A DNA stretch of 64,000 bases from Pseudoduganella flava (GCF_007830495.1 NZ_VLKW01000002.1:642270-706269), one strand, 5' to 3'. Positions 1 through 9,285 are shown, numbered from the stretch's first letter. Notes: generated by a model not told the origin, from the sequence alone. Numbers and translations are program-made.

Positions 1-90
1 CAAGGTTGGAAACCGGGCAACGCGGAGTGCACCTGCGTTGCCCGGGTGCGCCGCCGGCGCGAGCGGGTGTGATCCGGATGACCTGCGGGC

Positions 91-738
91 TCAGGGCCGT
101 TGCAATCGCAACTGCCCGATCACGCTTGCCACCTTGGTCGTGATGACATCGACCGCGGGATCATTGGCCCCGTGCGGCAGGATGACATCGGCCTCGCGCT
201 TGGTGGGCTCGATGAACTGCTTGTGCATCGGGCGCACCGTTTCCAGGTACTGGTTGACGATGCTGTCCATCGTGCGGCCACGCTCGGCGATGTCGCGCTG
301 CATGCGGCGGATGAAGCGCACGTCGGCGGCAGTGTCGACGAAGATCTTCAGCGACATCATGTCGCGCAGATCCGCGTCGTACAGCGCGAACAGGCCTTCG
401 ATCACGATGACGGGGGCGGGCTTGACGAGGATCGTCTGGTCGGAGCGGTTGTCGATCGTGAAATCGTAGACCGGCATCGCGATCGTTTCGCCATTGCGCA
501 GCGCCTGGACGTGCTGGACGAGCAGCGGCCAGTCGAACGCCTGCGGATGGTCGTAGTTCTGCTTGCGGCGCACCTCGGGGGGAAGGTCGGACTGGTCGCG
601 GTAGTAATCGTCCTGCATCACCACCGAGACCATGTCCGTGCCGAACGACGTCAGCACCTGCTGGGTTACCGTTGACTTGCCACTGCCGCTTCCGCCAGCT
701 ACTCCGATGACAAACGGAAGGTAAGAAATCTCATTCAT
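91..738 (-). CDS. udk: Uridine kinase
   Basis: Phosphorylates uridine and cytidine to UMP and CMP in cytosolic pyrimidine salvage. The 215-residue protein is full length for bacterial uridine kinases. It begins MNEISYLPFVIGVAGG and has a textbook P-loop GGSGSGKST near residues 15-23, an ALYD segment after VIVIEGLF, and the family's IRRMQRDIAERGR region about two thirds along. It ends ...VIGQLRLQRP. It is separated by about 100 bp from the uronate operon downstream in coordinates and is transcribed in the same direction, probably from its own promoter. A decayed copy of its 3' end occurs at about 12.65 kb. Assignment is secure. Confidence 0.95.
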   Translation of the reverse strand: MNEISYLPFVIGVAGGSGSGKSTVTQQVLTSFGTDMVSVVMQDDYYRDQSDLPPEVRRKQNYDHPQAFDWPLLVQHVQALRNGETIAMPVYDFTIDNRSDQTILVKPAPVIVIEGLFALYDADLRDMMSLKIFVDTAADVRFIRRMQRDIAERGRTMDSIVNQYLETVRPMHKQFIEPTKREADVILPHGANDPAVDVITTKVASVIGQLRLQRP

Positions 739-788
739 CCCCGCATGATACCGGAGCGGCGCCCGAACCGACAGGGCCGCCGCCGAAT

Positions 789-806
789 ATTGCCGTGTGC
801 GGCAAT
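789..806 (-). terminator. Candidate terminator hairpin after the RraA-family gene
   Basis: Seven-base perfect arms ATTGCCG / CGGCAAT around a four-base loop, about 39 bp beyond the stop of the RraA-family gene on the minus strand. Only a short AT tail (ATATT) follows, so intrinsic termination is plausible but weak. It would mark the end of the uronate operon before udk. Confidence 0.35.
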
Positions 807-844
807 CCCGCCACGCCTGCCGCGTTCCTGCCCGGCAGTACGGT

Positions 845-1576
845 TCAGGTAGCGCGGCGCGCCAGCCACGACTCGAACAGGACCCGGTTCTCCGGCCGGG
901 TCAGCGGGTACAGGCCGATGATCGTCGCACCGTTGCGCACCTGTTCCAGCACGAATTCCTCGTAGCGTTCCATGTCCACGGCCTCCGCCGCGATCTCCTC
1001 GGCCAGGTGAGCGGGAATGCACACCACGCCGTCGTCGTCGCCGACCATGATATCGCCCGGATAGACGGGCACGCCGCCGCAGCCGATGGGCGCATTGATG
1101 TCCAGCGCGTGGTGGCGGATCAGGTTCGTCGGCGCGGACGGACCCGCGCACCACGCCGGAATATCGAGGGCGGCGATGCCGCTGGCGTCGCGCAAGCCGC
1201 CGTCGGTGACGATGCCGGCCACGCCCCGCACCTGCATGCGGGTCGCCAGGATGCTGCCGGCGGAGGCGACCGACGCGTCGCCCCGGCAATCCATCACCAG
1301 CACGGCGCCGGGCGGGATTTCCTCGACGGCCAGGCGTTGTGGATGGCGCGGATCGCGGAACACGTCCAGGCCGTCGAGATCCTCGCGGGCCGGGATGTAG
1401 CGCAGCGTGTAGGCCGGGCCCACCATCCGCTGGCCGGTCTTGAGTGGCCGGGCGCCCTGCAGGAACGTGTTGCGCAGGCCGCGCTTGTACAGCAACGTCG
1501 TCAGGGTCGAGGTGGCGATGGTCTTCAGGATGTCCAGCGTGGCCGGTGCCACGGCGGTCGTGGTGCGGGCGCTCAT
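845..1576 (-). CDS. RraA-family protein, possible class II pyruvate aldolase
   Basis: A 243-residue member of the RraA / HMG aldolase superfamily. The family includes RNase E regulators and metal-dependent aldolases or decarboxylases that release pyruvate. Visible features are the DGGLRD motif, whose Arg and Asp are the usual substrate and metal ligands, and the late GDDDGVVCIP segment. Its start codon overlaps the stop of the PL7-like lyase gene by ATGA, so it is the last gene of the uronate operon. In that setting an enzyme role is more likely than RNA turnover: the operon has no KDPG aldolase and needs one. The substrate is inferred, not shown. The family call is firm and the function is open. 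Confidence 0.75.
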   Translation of the reverse strand: MSARTTTAVAPATLDILKTIATSTLTTLLYKRGLRNTFLQGARPLKTGQRMVGPAYTLRYIPAREDLDGLDVFRDPRHPQRLAVEEIPPGAVLVMDCRGDASVASAGSILATRMQVRGVAGIVTDGGLRDASGIAALDIPAWCAGPSAPTNLIRHHALDINAPIGCGGVPVYPGDIMVGDDDGVVCIPAHLAEEIAAEAVDMERYEEFVLEQVRNGATIIGLYPLTRPENRVLFESWLARRAT

Positions 1577-2340
1577 TGGGAGGTGCCCTCACGCTGGAAG
1601 ACCGTATTGCTGAACCGTATCCGGCTGCTGTCGATGTGGTGCAGCCGATAATATTCTTCCCACTTCAGCGGATCGGTCGTGTGCTGGCCCGTGGCCGGGT
1701 CGAGCGCCTGCAGGTAGTCGCCGAACTTGAAGTAGACGTCGCTGCTGTCCGACTGGACCTTCTGCCGCACGGTGCGCGTGCCGCCGTCCGCGTCGGTAAG
1801 CGCGATGCTGACGTCGCCGGCCTCGAAGCGGATATCGAGCCCGAACGTGCCGCCCGAGCGGACGGTCCCAAGCGGCATGCCCGTTTCGACGCCGTTGGTG
1901 CCGGTCCACCGCAGCAGGATATCGAACACGCCGTTGTTGTTCTTGCCATCGGCGCCCAGGCAGTCGGCGGTATCCTGCACATACACTTTCAGCACGGTGC
2001 CCAGGCCTTCGCCGTGGTACTGGGCGACGATCGACTTCGCGCCATCGGGCAGGATCGGCGTCACCTGCGCCGAAAAGTGTTCGCGGGTCTGCGCGGCGGG
2101 CTTGCGCAATTTGCTGGCGATCTTCATCTCGTTGCGGTAGCCGTGTCCGTGCCCGGAATCGTATTTCGATTCCAGCGCGCTGAACTCCAGCGTGCCCGCA
2201 TACGGCGCGGGATAGGGTGAGTTGCCTTCGACGTCGAACAGCTTGTCGAGGTCCGCCTGGGATGTATAGCCGGTTGCGGCGGCCGCCTGCAGCGTCGCGC
2301 AGGCCAGCAGCAGGGGTGCCAGCCGGAACATGGTCGTCAT
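1573..2340 (-). CDS. Secreted polysaccharide lyase, PL7/alginate-lyase-2 like
   Basis: A 255-residue protein starting MTTMFRL with a cleavable signal peptide ending near AAAATG. Three segments match the jelly-roll PL7 active-site pattern: YRNEM (like R-S/T-E), AQYH (like QIH) and YFKFGDYLQ (like YFKAGxYxQ). Such enzymes beta-eliminate glycosidic bonds next to uronates, alginate being the commonest substrate. Because the motifs are divergent, glucuronan or another polyuronate is possible. The start overlaps the stop of the upstream SGNH gene (ATGA), and its own stop overlaps the RraA-family start, indicating translational coupling. It probably acts in the periplasm or outside the cell. Confidence 0.65.
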   Translation of the reverse strand: MTTMFRLAPLLLACATLQAAAATGYTSQADLDKLFDVEGNSPYPAPYAGTLEFSALESKYDSGHGHGYRNEMKIASKLRKPAAQTREHFSAQVTPILPDGAKSIVAQYHGEGLGTVLKVYVQDTADCLGADGKNNNGVFDILLRWTGTNGVETGMPLGTVRSGGTFGLDIRFEAGDVSIALTDADGGTRTVRQKVQSDSSDVYFKFGDYLQALDPATGQHTTDPLKWEEYYRLHHIDSSRIRFSNTVFQREGTSQ

Positions 2341-3107
2341 TTCATCATCTCCTCGAGTAGTGGTTGCATCGCATCGGCCCACAGCTGGTAGCCGGCCGCA
2401 TTGGGATGCAGCTGGTCCGGCATGATGGGGTAGGGGATCTTGCCGTCCTGGCCCAGGAAGACCTTGGAAATATCGAGGTAGCGCACGGTCTTGCCGTCGT
2501 CGAGCCTGGCCAGTTCGGCATTCAGTGCGGCGATCGTGGCCTGCCGGGTTTCCGCCTCCGCGACCAGCGCCGGGGTGACGGGCCCGCCGTTGCGGTCGCG
2601 CGGCCCGCGCGGGAACACGCCGAGCAGCAGGACCTTCGTCTGCGGCAGCTTCGCGCGGATCATGCCGACGATCTTGCGGTCGGCCGCCGCGATCTCCGCC
2701 GCGCTGTAATCGAGGCTGTTGTTCGTGCCCAGCATCAGCACCGTGACCTTCGGCGCGATGCCGTCCAGTTCCCCGTGTTCGATGCGCCAGATGACGTGTT
2801 GCGTGCGGTCGCCGCCGATGCCGAAGTTGGCCGGCTGGTACTTGCCGTAGTAGGCGTCCCAGATGTGCGGTGCCTTGCGCCAGTTGTCGGTGATCGAGTC
2901 GCCCAGGAACAGCAGGCCGACGGGCCCGCTGCGGGCACGCGCCAGGTTGGCCTCGTGCTTTTTCAGGAACTTGCCGTCGTCCTGTTTCGGGAACGGCTGC
3001 GACGCGTCCTGCCTCGGCGCCGGCGTGGCCTGGGCGAATGCCTGGCTGCTCGCCAGGCAGAACACGAACAGCGCCAACAGCAGGCGGCGTAATACGTTAG
3101 CGGTCAT
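2337..3107 (-). CDS. Secreted SGNH/GDSL-type esterase
   Basis: A 256-residue exported hydrolase. I chose the start MTANVLRRLL because an AGGAG lies 7 bases upstream and a signal peptide ending ASSQAFAQ follows directly; longer readings add an unlikely Arg-rich leader. SGNH blocks are all visible: FLGDSITDNW (nucleophile Ser), GIGGDRTQH (Gly), MLGTNN (Asn) and DQLHPNAAGY (catalytic Asp and His). Relatives remove acetyl or other acyl groups from polysaccharides, and in this operon it could deacetylate the uronate polymer so that the lyases can act. Lipid substrates cannot be excluded. Confidence 0.85.
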   Translation of the reverse strand: MTANVLRRLLLALFVFCLASSQAFAQATPAPRQDASQPFPKQDDGKFLKKHEANLARARSGPVGLLFLGDSITDNWRKAPHIWDAYYGKYQPANFGIGGDRTQHVIWRIEHGELDGIAPKVTVLMLGTNNSLDYSAAEIAAADRKIVGMIRAKLPQTKVLLLGVFPRGPRDRNGGPVTPALVAEAETRQATIAALNAELARLDDGKTVRYLDISKVFLGQDGKIPYPIMPDQLHPNAAGYQLWADAMQPLLEEMMK

Positions 3108-3120
3108 GCGGAAGTCTCCT

Positions 3121-4437
3121 TTATCGAAGGGTGGTGCCCGGCGCCGCCCCATGCGGCGCCGTGGCGTGGCGGGCACGGACCCGTGCCACGGGGCCGCCGA
3201 GCCAGATGGCGAGGAACACGAGCGGCACGAGGGCCGCGCCCAGCACGAAGAACGGCGTGTAGTTGCCGCCGGCCGTCAGGACCGGTACCAGCTGCATGCA
3301 GCCGATCACGCCCAGCACCGCGGCCGTGCCGCTGATGCCGGCCAGCGAACCCACCGTGCGGCCGGAAAAGAAGTCGCTGGGCAGCGTCTGGATGTTCGTG
3401 ATTGCGGCCTGGAAGCCGAACAGGATCACGGCGATCGACAGCACCGCGGCAAGGGGCGTCTCCACCACGGCCGTCAGCAGCAGGGCCGGGAACATCACGA
3501 CGAGGCCCAGCGCGATGACGGTCTTGCGTGCCCGGTCGACCGTCCAGCCGCGCTGCAGCAGCCGGCCGCACAGCCAGCCGCCGCCCAGCGCGCCGATGGC
3601 GGCGCCGACGTACGGCACCCAGCCGAACAGGCCGATCTGCTTGACGTCGAAGCCGAACTTCTCGTTCAGGTACAGCGGCAGCCAGCCGACGAACAGCCAC
3701 CACACGGGATCGATGAAGAAGCGCGCCGCGATCACGCCCCAGCTTTGCCGGTGGCCGAGCAGCTGCGTCGTGGTGGGCACGTAGTCGTCTGCCGGCGTGC
3801 CGGCCTGACCATGGCTCTGGCCGCCCAGGATGTAGGCCCGCTCCTCGGCGCTGACCCATGGGTGCTCGCCGGGGCCGGACTTGTAGACGATCAGCCACGG
3901 CACCACCCAGATGAAGCCCAGCGCGCCGATCAGGATGAACGTCGTCTTCCAGCCGACGAACGCGTACAGGAAGGCGACCAGCGGCGGCGCGACGATCGAA
4001 CCGAGCGACGCACCGGCGCCGAAGATGCCCTGGCCGAGCGCTCGTTCGCGCACGGGGAACCACTCGGCGATCGCCTTCGTCGCGCCGGGCCAGTTGCCCG
4101 CCTCGCCGACGCCCAGCAGGGCGCGAAACAGCGCGAACGACAGCGCGGTGCGGGCCACGAAGTGCAGCCCGATCGAGACGGACCACAGCGCGATCGACAG
4201 CAGGAAGCCGACGCGCGTGCCGAGCGCGTCGAAGATCTTGCCGAACAGCGACTGGCCGATCGCATACCCCACGAGGAACACCGTGATGATGTTGGCGTAA
4301 TCGCGCTTGTCCAGCCCCAGTTCGTCGGCGATGCCCGGCCACATGACCGCGAGGGCCGACCGGTCGATGTAGTTGATGATCGTGGCGGCCGCCACCAGCG
4401 CCATGACCAGCCAGCGCAGTCCTTGTCGTGTCTTCAT
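3121..4437 (-). CDS. MFS transporter, hexuronate/ExuT-like
   Basis: A 438-residue inner-membrane protein with about 12 hydrophobic segments, of the anion:cation symporter (ExuT/GudP/D-galactonate) group. The N-terminal LRWLVMALVAAATIINYIDR stretch and the early GYAIGQSLFGKIFDALGTR loop are typical. I prefer the second Met (MKTRQG), because GGAG is 8 bases upstream of it but only 2 bases before the first Met at 4443. It sits between the KDG kinase and SGNH esterase genes, so it probably imports monomeric or short unsaturated uronates or KDG into the cytoplasm. Confidence 0.85.
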   Translation of the reverse strand: MKTRQGLRWLVMALVAAATIINYIDRSALAVMWPGIADELGLDKRDYANIITVFLVGYAIGQSLFGKIFDALGTRVGFLLSIALWSVSIGLHFVARTALSFALFRALLGVGEAGNWPGATKAIAEWFPVRERALGQGIFGAGASLGSIVAPPLVAFLYAFVGWKTTFILIGALGFIWVVPWLIVYKSGPGEHPWVSAEERAYILGGQSHGQAGTPADDYVPTTTQLLGHRQSWGVIAARFFIDPVWWLFVGWLPLYLNEKFGFDVKQIGLFGWVPYVGAAIGALGGGWLCGRLLQRGWTVDRARKTVIALGLVVMFPALLLTAVVETPLAAVLSIAVILFGFQAAITNIQTLPSDFFSGRTVGSLAGISGTAAVLGVIGCMQLVPVLTAGGNYTPFFVLGAALVPLVFLAIWLGGPVARVRARHATAPHGAAPGTTLR

Positions 4438-4479
4438 GCCCATGTCTCCGTATTGTTGGTGTTGGCGGGCGGCGCCGCG

Positions 4480-5427
4480 TCACATGGACAGCAGCGCATC
4501 CAGTTGGGCGCGCGTGGGCAGCCCCTCGCAATCGCCGCGGTATTGCACGACCCGGGCGCCGACCGCATTGCCCCGCTGTGCGGCGGCGGCAGGCGGCAGG
4601 CCTTCCAGCAGCGCGCTGATGACGCCGGCCGCGAAGCCGTCGCCGGCCCCCACCGTGTCGACCACGTGCGCCACCGGCATGCCGGGCACCGTACGCTGTT
4701 CGTCCGCCGTCGCGACATACGCTCCGCCCGGGCCCAGCTTGACGATGACGAGGCGCACGCCGCGCGACAGGTAGAAGTCGGCGATGGCGGCAGGTTCCGC
4801 GCGCCCCGTCAGCAGGCCGCCCTCGGCCAGGCCGGGCAGCACCACGTCCGCCCGCGAAGCCAGCTCGTTCAGCTCGGCGATCATCTCGCCCTGCGAACGC
4901 CACAGCCGCGGCCGCAGGTTGGGATCGAACGTGATCGTGCTGCCCGCCGCGCGCGCCCGCGTCGCCATCGCGTGCGCCAGTTCGCGGCAGCCCGGCGACA
5001 GCGCCGGCAAGATGCCCGTCAGGTGCAGCAGGCGGGCGGGCAGGGCGCCGTCCGGCAGGTCGGCCGCCGACAGGCAACTGGCCGCCGAGCCGCGGCGAAA
5101 GTATTCGACTTCCGGATCGGCGCCGTCGCGCGGCTGCGCCTTCAGCATGAACCCCGTCGGGTGGTATGGATCGGTGCGCACGTGGCGGCGGTCGATGCCC
5201 TCGGCATCCATGCAGTCGAGCAGGTGCCGGCCCAGGCTGTCGTCGCCGACGGCGGACAGGTACGCCACGCGCAAGCCGAGGCGCGCCAGGCCGACCGCCA
5301 CGTTCAGCTCCGCGCCGGCCGTGGTCCGTTCGAAGCTGCGCACGGCCGGCAGCGGCGCGCCGTCCGCCGCCATGAACAGCGCCATCGCTTCGCCGGCGGT
5401 GATGACGTCGAACTGGTGCTCAGCCAC
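4480..5427 (-). CDS. kdgK: PfkB-family sugar kinase, probable 2-keto-3-deoxygluconate kinase
   Basis: A 315-residue ribokinase-fold enzyme. Signature one is the Gly-rich AGAELNVAVGLARLG region near residues 37-51. Signature two is DTVGAGDGFAAG, whose Asp is the catalytic base. Overall spacing (GEAMALF near the start, YFRRGSAAS in the middle) resembles KDG kinases, which make 2-keto-3-deoxy-6-phosphogluconate. The start codon is GTG with GAGG upstream, and it overlaps the end of the heparinase II/III gene by 8 bp. In this operon it is the step after the SDR reductase; no eda aldolase lies nearby. Confidence 0.8.
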   Translation of the reverse strand: MAEHQFDVITAGEAMALFMAADGAPLPAVRSFERTTAGAELNVAVGLARLGLRVAYLSAVGDDSLGRHLLDCMDAEGIDRRHVRTDPYHPTGFMLKAQPRDGADPEVEYFRRGSAASCLSAADLPDGALPARLLHLTGILPALSPGCRELAHAMATRARAAGSTITFDPNLRPRLWRSQGEMIAELNELASRADVVLPGLAEGGLLTGRAEPAAIADFYLSRGVRLVIVKLGPGGAYVATADEQRTVPGMPVAHVVDTVGAGDGFAAGVISALLEGLPPAAAAQRGNAVGARVVQYRGDCEGLPTRAQLDALLSM

Positions 5428-7435
5428 GGACAGGCCTCATCCGGGTGACCAGCGTTGCCTCGCGGGCGGCCGGCAGCGACACGCGCAGCACCACGCCACG
5501 CTCCTCGCGCGGACCCTTGTCGACGTTGCCCGGCGGCCCGGCGGCCGTCACCACGCCCGGTTCGACGACGGCCTTCGCGGCGGCGGTGCCGATGTCGACT
5601 TCCAGCGCGGCCGGCTTGCCGGCAACGACGAAGCGCTGCGGGCCGGCCGCGGCGATGGCGCTGTCGCCGTGCACCTGCGCGGTCAGCACCACGGGCCGCG
5701 TGGCGCGCAGCCGGTCCGTGACCGTCCACGTGCCGCCGGCCAGCACGAAGGTGCGTTCCAGCTTCTCGACGCCCAGTTCGGGGCGGTAGGCGCCCGTGAG
5801 ATCCGCGACGATCTCGGCGCCATTGGCGGTCAGCTCCACGCGCGGCATGCGGATCGCGTCGAGCCGCGCATACGGGTAGCCGGCGAACGCGTCGTGGCCG
5901 TGCCCTTCGTTGGCCTGGCCCTGGCCGTCGACCAGCAGCGTGTTGCTGAGGTTACTGCGCGGGATGCCGGCATAACCCATCGGCCCGCTCAGGTAGGTGC
6001 CCTGCGCATACAGGATGAAGCTGCCGGCATCGGGATGCGAATGGCCCATCGACAGGTGCCAGTCGGGCAGCGCGGCAAGCAAGGTGGCTGCATGGTGGCC
6101 CTCCGGCGGCCCGGCGCGGAAGGCGAACGCGGTGGCGTCCTTCGTCCAGCCGCTGCGCCAGTACACGGTGCCCAGGTCGGTGAAGTGGTGATACGGCGGC
6201 AGCGCCGTGATCGGGCTGGCTGGCAAGGTCGCGTCGTGCCACAGCAGGGTCCAGAAATCCTCGGCGCACGTGTGGCCGAGCGATGCCATCCAGTCTGCCA
6301 CGCCCTGCGCTTGCTGGTTGCGGGAGACCGCGGCCAGCCGGTACAGCAGGTTGTAGTTCGAATGCAGCTTGCCGCCCGGGTGCGTGCGCGCCGCGTCGCG
6401 GCCGTGCCGGGCGCGCGTGTGCGGGCCTTCGAACGCGTCGCCGAAGTCGAAGATGTCCTGCCCGTTCGGCGTCAGCGAATGGGCGATGTACAGGTGCGCG
6501 TTGCGCAGCGCCGGGTGGTTGTACATGTCGTCGCCGGCCGCGTGCGCGAACGCGTCGAGCGCATGGACGATCCACGGCATCGAGAACACCCAGTACTCCA
6601 CGCCTTCGTAGAAATAGCCGTCCGGCGCTGCCACCTGCAGCACGCGCGTGAAGATGGCGCGGGCAAGCGCGGCCCACGTCGCCGCCTCGGGAGCGTCGTC
6701 CCACACGGCATACACCGCCACGGCGAGGCCGGCGATGGGGATGAAGCAGTGGTTCTGGCTGTACGAATACGTCTTGCCCGGCTTCGGTGCGAAGTGCGCC
6801 GCCAGCAGGCGCGCCTGGCGGACCAGCTTGTCGCGATAGCGCTTGCGTTCTTCGTCGCTCAGCACGTCGAACAGCAGGTCGTAGCCCATGCCCAGGCCAT
6901 ACAGCAGGTGGCCGGCCGCCAGGTCCACGTCCGGTTTGCTGTACGTGTAGCCCCACACCGGATAGCTGACCGCGGCATCCATGTAGCGCTTCGCGGCGGC
7001 GAGATAACGTTCGTCGCCTTCGATCCGGTAGGCGAGGGCGGCACCGGCGATGCCGATCGCCACGGTGTTCTGCGCACGCCGTTCCTGGGCCGGCGGCGGG
7101 GCCGGTTCCTGCCGCATCGCCACCAGCCCTGCCAGGGCCTTTTGCCACGCGTCGCGATGGCTGCCGGTGGCGCGGCGGCGCAGGTCGGCCAGGCCGGCAG
7201 CCGTCGTGAACACGCGCGGGTGCACGCCGCGCAGCTCCTGTTTCAATGCGGCGGGATGCTCGTGCATCAGCGCTTCCAGCGGATGGGGCCCGCGCGTCGG
7301 CTTGCCCTGTTTCGGCCCGAGCGCCTCGCGCGCATCCTGGGCCAGCGCGGGCATCGCGGACAGGCCCGGCAACAGCGCAGGCAAGGAGAGGGCGGCGGTG
7401 CCGAGGAAACGGCGCCGTGTGATGGGTCGGTTCAT
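5420..7435 (-). CDS. Heparinase II/III-family polysaccharide lyase (Tat-exported)
   Basis: A 671-residue protein with a twin-arginine leader (MNRPITRRRFLGTAAL). An N-terminal alpha-toroid follows, starting at HPRVFTTAAGLADLRRR and including SQNHCFIPIAG. The C-terminal half is a heparinase II/III beta-sandwich with HSHPDAGSF and YLSGPMGYAG. This is the layout of exolytic uronate lyases such as oligoalginate lyases, which release 4-deoxy-5-hexoseulose uronate. It sits directly upstream of, and overlaps, the KDG kinase gene and follows the SDR gene. Substrate choice between alginate and other polyuronates cannot be settled from the sequence alone. Confidence 0.8.
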   Translation of the reverse strand: MNRPITRRRFLGTAALSLPALLPGLSAMPALAQDAREALGPKQGKPTRGPHPLEALMHEHPAALKQELRGVHPRVFTTAAGLADLRRRATGSHRDAWQKALAGLVAMRQEPAPPPAQERRAQNTVAIGIAGAALAYRIEGDERYLAAAKRYMDAAVSYPVWGYTYSKPDVDLAAGHLLYGLGMGYDLLFDVLSDEERKRYRDKLVRQARLLAAHFAPKPGKTYSYSQNHCFIPIAGLAVAVYAVWDDAPEAATWAALARAIFTRVLQVAAPDGYFYEGVEYWVFSMPWIVHALDAFAHAAGDDMYNHPALRNAHLYIAHSLTPNGQDIFDFGDAFEGPHTRARHGRDAARTHPGGKLHSNYNLLYRLAAVSRNQQAQGVADWMASLGHTCAEDFWTLLWHDATLPASPITALPPYHHFTDLGTVYWRSGWTKDATAFAFRAGPPEGHHAATLLAALPDWHLSMGHSHPDAGSFILYAQGTYLSGPMGYAGIPRSNLSNTLLVDGQGQANEGHGHDAFAGYPYARLDAIRMPRVELTANGAEIVADLTGAYRPELGVEKLERTFVLAGGTWTVTDRLRATRPVVLTAQVHGDSAIAAAGPQRFVVAGKPAALEVDIGTAAAKAVVEPGVVTAAGPPGNVDKGPREERGVVLRVSLPAAREATLVTRMRPVRG

Positions 7436-7445
7436 GGGGACTCCG

Positions 7446-8201
7446 TCAGTACAGGCCCAGGCCGCCGTTGACCTGGACGATCTCGCCGGCCAGGAAGGCG
7501 GCGCGCTCCGATGCGAGGAAGACGACGACGTTGGCCACGTCGTCGGGCTGGCCTTCGCGGCGCGCCGGGGTGCGCTCGGCGATGGCCTGGCGGTTGGCCG
7601 GCGTGTTGAACGTGTCGTGGAAGCGGGTGGCGATCAGGCCCGGCGCAACGCCGTTGACGCGGATGCCGGCCGGGCCCACTTCCTTGGCCAGCGCACGCGT
7701 GAAGGTGGCCACGGCCGCCTTGCTGGCGGCATAGTGCGCCGAGCCGGGGCCGCCGCCGTCGAACGCGGCCAGCGACGACATCGTGACGATCGTGCCCTTG
7801 CCGCGCGGCTCCATCCGGCGCAGTGCCGCCCGGCAGACGAGGAACGTGCTGGTCAGGTTCAGGTTCACGGCGTCGTTCCACAGCGCGACCGGCATGTCGG
7901 CAACGCGGCAGCGCTGGATCAGCCCACCCATATTGGCAAACACGACGTCGATGGCGCCGATCGCCGCTTCCGCTTCGCCGAATACCTGTTCCGCCGCTTC
8001 CGGCCCGGTCAGGTCGGCACGGACCGCGTGGGCCTGGCGGCCAAGCGCGCGGATCTGCTCGACGGTTTCCTCCGCTTCGGCGGCGCTGGTCCAGTAGGTC
8101 AGCACCACGTCCGCGCCTGCCTGTGCCAGGGCCAGCGACGTGGCCTTGCCGATGCCGGATGCGCCGCCGGTGACGAGCGCGCGTTTGCCTTGCAGTTCCA
8201 T
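7446..8201 (-). CDS. SDR oxidoreductase, probable DEH reductase
   Basis: A 251-residue classical short-chain dehydrogenase. It has the Rossmann motif TGGASGIG, an NMGG-type NAG region and the catalytic pair YAASK (Y-x3-K) after SSLA. I start it at MELQGKRAL because GGAG lies 6-7 bases upstream; a longer METT form would start at 8213. In alginate-type catabolism an SDR converts unsaturated-uronate-derived 4-deoxy-L-erythro-5-hexoseulose uronate to KDG, which the downstream kinase phosphorylates. The family is certain. The substrate is inferred from the neighbours. Confidence 0.75.
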   Translation of the reverse strand: MELQGKRALVTGGASGIGKATSLALAQAGADVVLTYWTSAAEAEETVEQIRALGRQAHAVRADLTGPEAAEQVFGEAEAAIGAIDVVFANMGGLIQRCRVADMPVALWNDAVNLNLTSTFLVCRAALRRMEPRGKGTIVTMSSLAAFDGGGPGSAHYAASKAAVATFTRALAKEVGPAGIRVNGVAPGLIATRFHDTFNTPANRQAIAERTPARREGQPDDVANVVVFLASERAAFLAGEIVQVNGGLGLY

Positions 8202-8221
8202 GGTTGTCTCCATCAGGTGAT

Positions 8222-9259
8222 TCACGGTTGAGGGGGTGTCGCGGTGGACGAGCGGACGATCAGCTCGGGCGCGAACAGCGCGCCGTCCGGCTTGTCGTCC
8301 GGCGCGAGAATGCATTTCACGGCGGCGTCGGCCATCGCCTGGATCGGCTGACGGAGCGTCGTCAGCGGCGGGTCGTGGGCAGCGCAGAAGAAGATGTCGT
8401 CGATGCCGACCAGCGAGATGTCGGCGGGGATGCGCCGGCCCAGCTGCTTCAGCCCGACGCCGATGCCGATGGCCATCATGTCGTTGATCGCGATGGCCGC
8501 CGTGGGCCGCGCTGAAGACGTGACGATACGCGACGCGGCGCTGCGCCCCAGCTCGAACAGCCGGGTGTCGCCGTGCGGATCGCTGGGGCCATCCGTGGCG
8601 TCGGCGATCACCAGCTCGCCCGTGATGCCGGCGGCGGCCACGGCCTGCTGGAACCCGCGGATGCGCTCCTGCCGGTTCAGCGTGTACGGCGGCGGCGTGA
8701 CGAGCGCGATGGAACGGTGCCCCAGCGTCACGAGGTGCTGCACGGCCTGCGCGGTGGCGGCCGCATTGTCCATCGAGATCGTCGTGATGCGGTCGTGCGC
8801 CTCGTCGTTGCGCTTGATGTCGAAGGCCACCACGGGGCAGCGCGACGTGACGGCCGCGAGGTGCTCCGTGTCGCTCAGCGCGGAACCCGTGATGATGCCC
8901 TTCACGCCATAGGCCAGCAGGTCGGCCATCACGGCGCGCTCGCGGTCCGGGTCGCGGAAGGTGCTGAAGGTCATCACGTGGCACTGGTAGCGGGTGGCGG
9001 CTGCTTCGACGGCGCATGCCAGCGCGCCGAAGAACTGGTTCGCCAGCGAGGGCACGAGCAAGCCGACCATCGATGCCACGCCAGTCTTCAGCTGGCGCGC
9101 CGCGTTGTTCGGCCGGTAGCCGAGCTGCTCGATCGCCTGCTGGATCTTGGCTTGCGTATCGGGACGCATCTGGCCCATGCGGTTGTTGAGGAAGTTCGAG
9201 ATGCTGGACGGTGAAACGCCGGCCAGCCGCGCGACATCCTGGATCTTGGGTTCGCTCAT
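8222..9259 (-). CDS. LacI-family transcriptional regulator of the uronate operon
   Basis: A 345-residue repressor with an N-terminal helix-turn-helix and hinge (IQDVARLAGVSPSSISNFLN at residues 6-25) and a periplasmic-binding-protein-like effector domain beginning VGLLVPSLANQF. It lies inside the operon it probably controls, between the TonB receptor and the SDR. Two AACGTT-centred palindromes upstream of the receptor gene are the obvious candidate operators. By analogy with KdgR-like LacI proteins the inducer would be a uronate breakdown product. Confidence 0.88.
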   Translation of the reverse strand: MSEPKIQDVARLAGVSPSSISNFLNNRMGQMRPDTQAKIQQAIEQLGYRPNNAARQLKTGVASMVGLLVPSLANQFFGALACAVEAAATRYQCHVMTFSTFRDPDRERAVMADLLAYGVKGIITGSALSDTEHLAAVTSRCPVVAFDIKRNDEAHDRITTISMDNAAATAQAVQHLVTLGHRSIALVTPPPYTLNRQERIRGFQQAVAAAGITGELVIADATDGPSDPHGDTRLFELGRSAASRIVTSSARPTAAIAINDMMAIGIGVGLKQLGRRIPADISLVGIDDIFFCAAHDPPLTTLRQPIQAMADAAVKCILAPDDKPDGALFAPELIVRSSTATPPQP

Positions 9260-9285
9260 GGTGTCCTTGGTAATGGGCCGGCCGG

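Noticed and set aside
3104..5077. Long minus-strand frame overlapping the MFS and KDG-kinase genes
   Set aside because: Arg/Gly/Ala-rich shadow in another frame of two well-supported genes.
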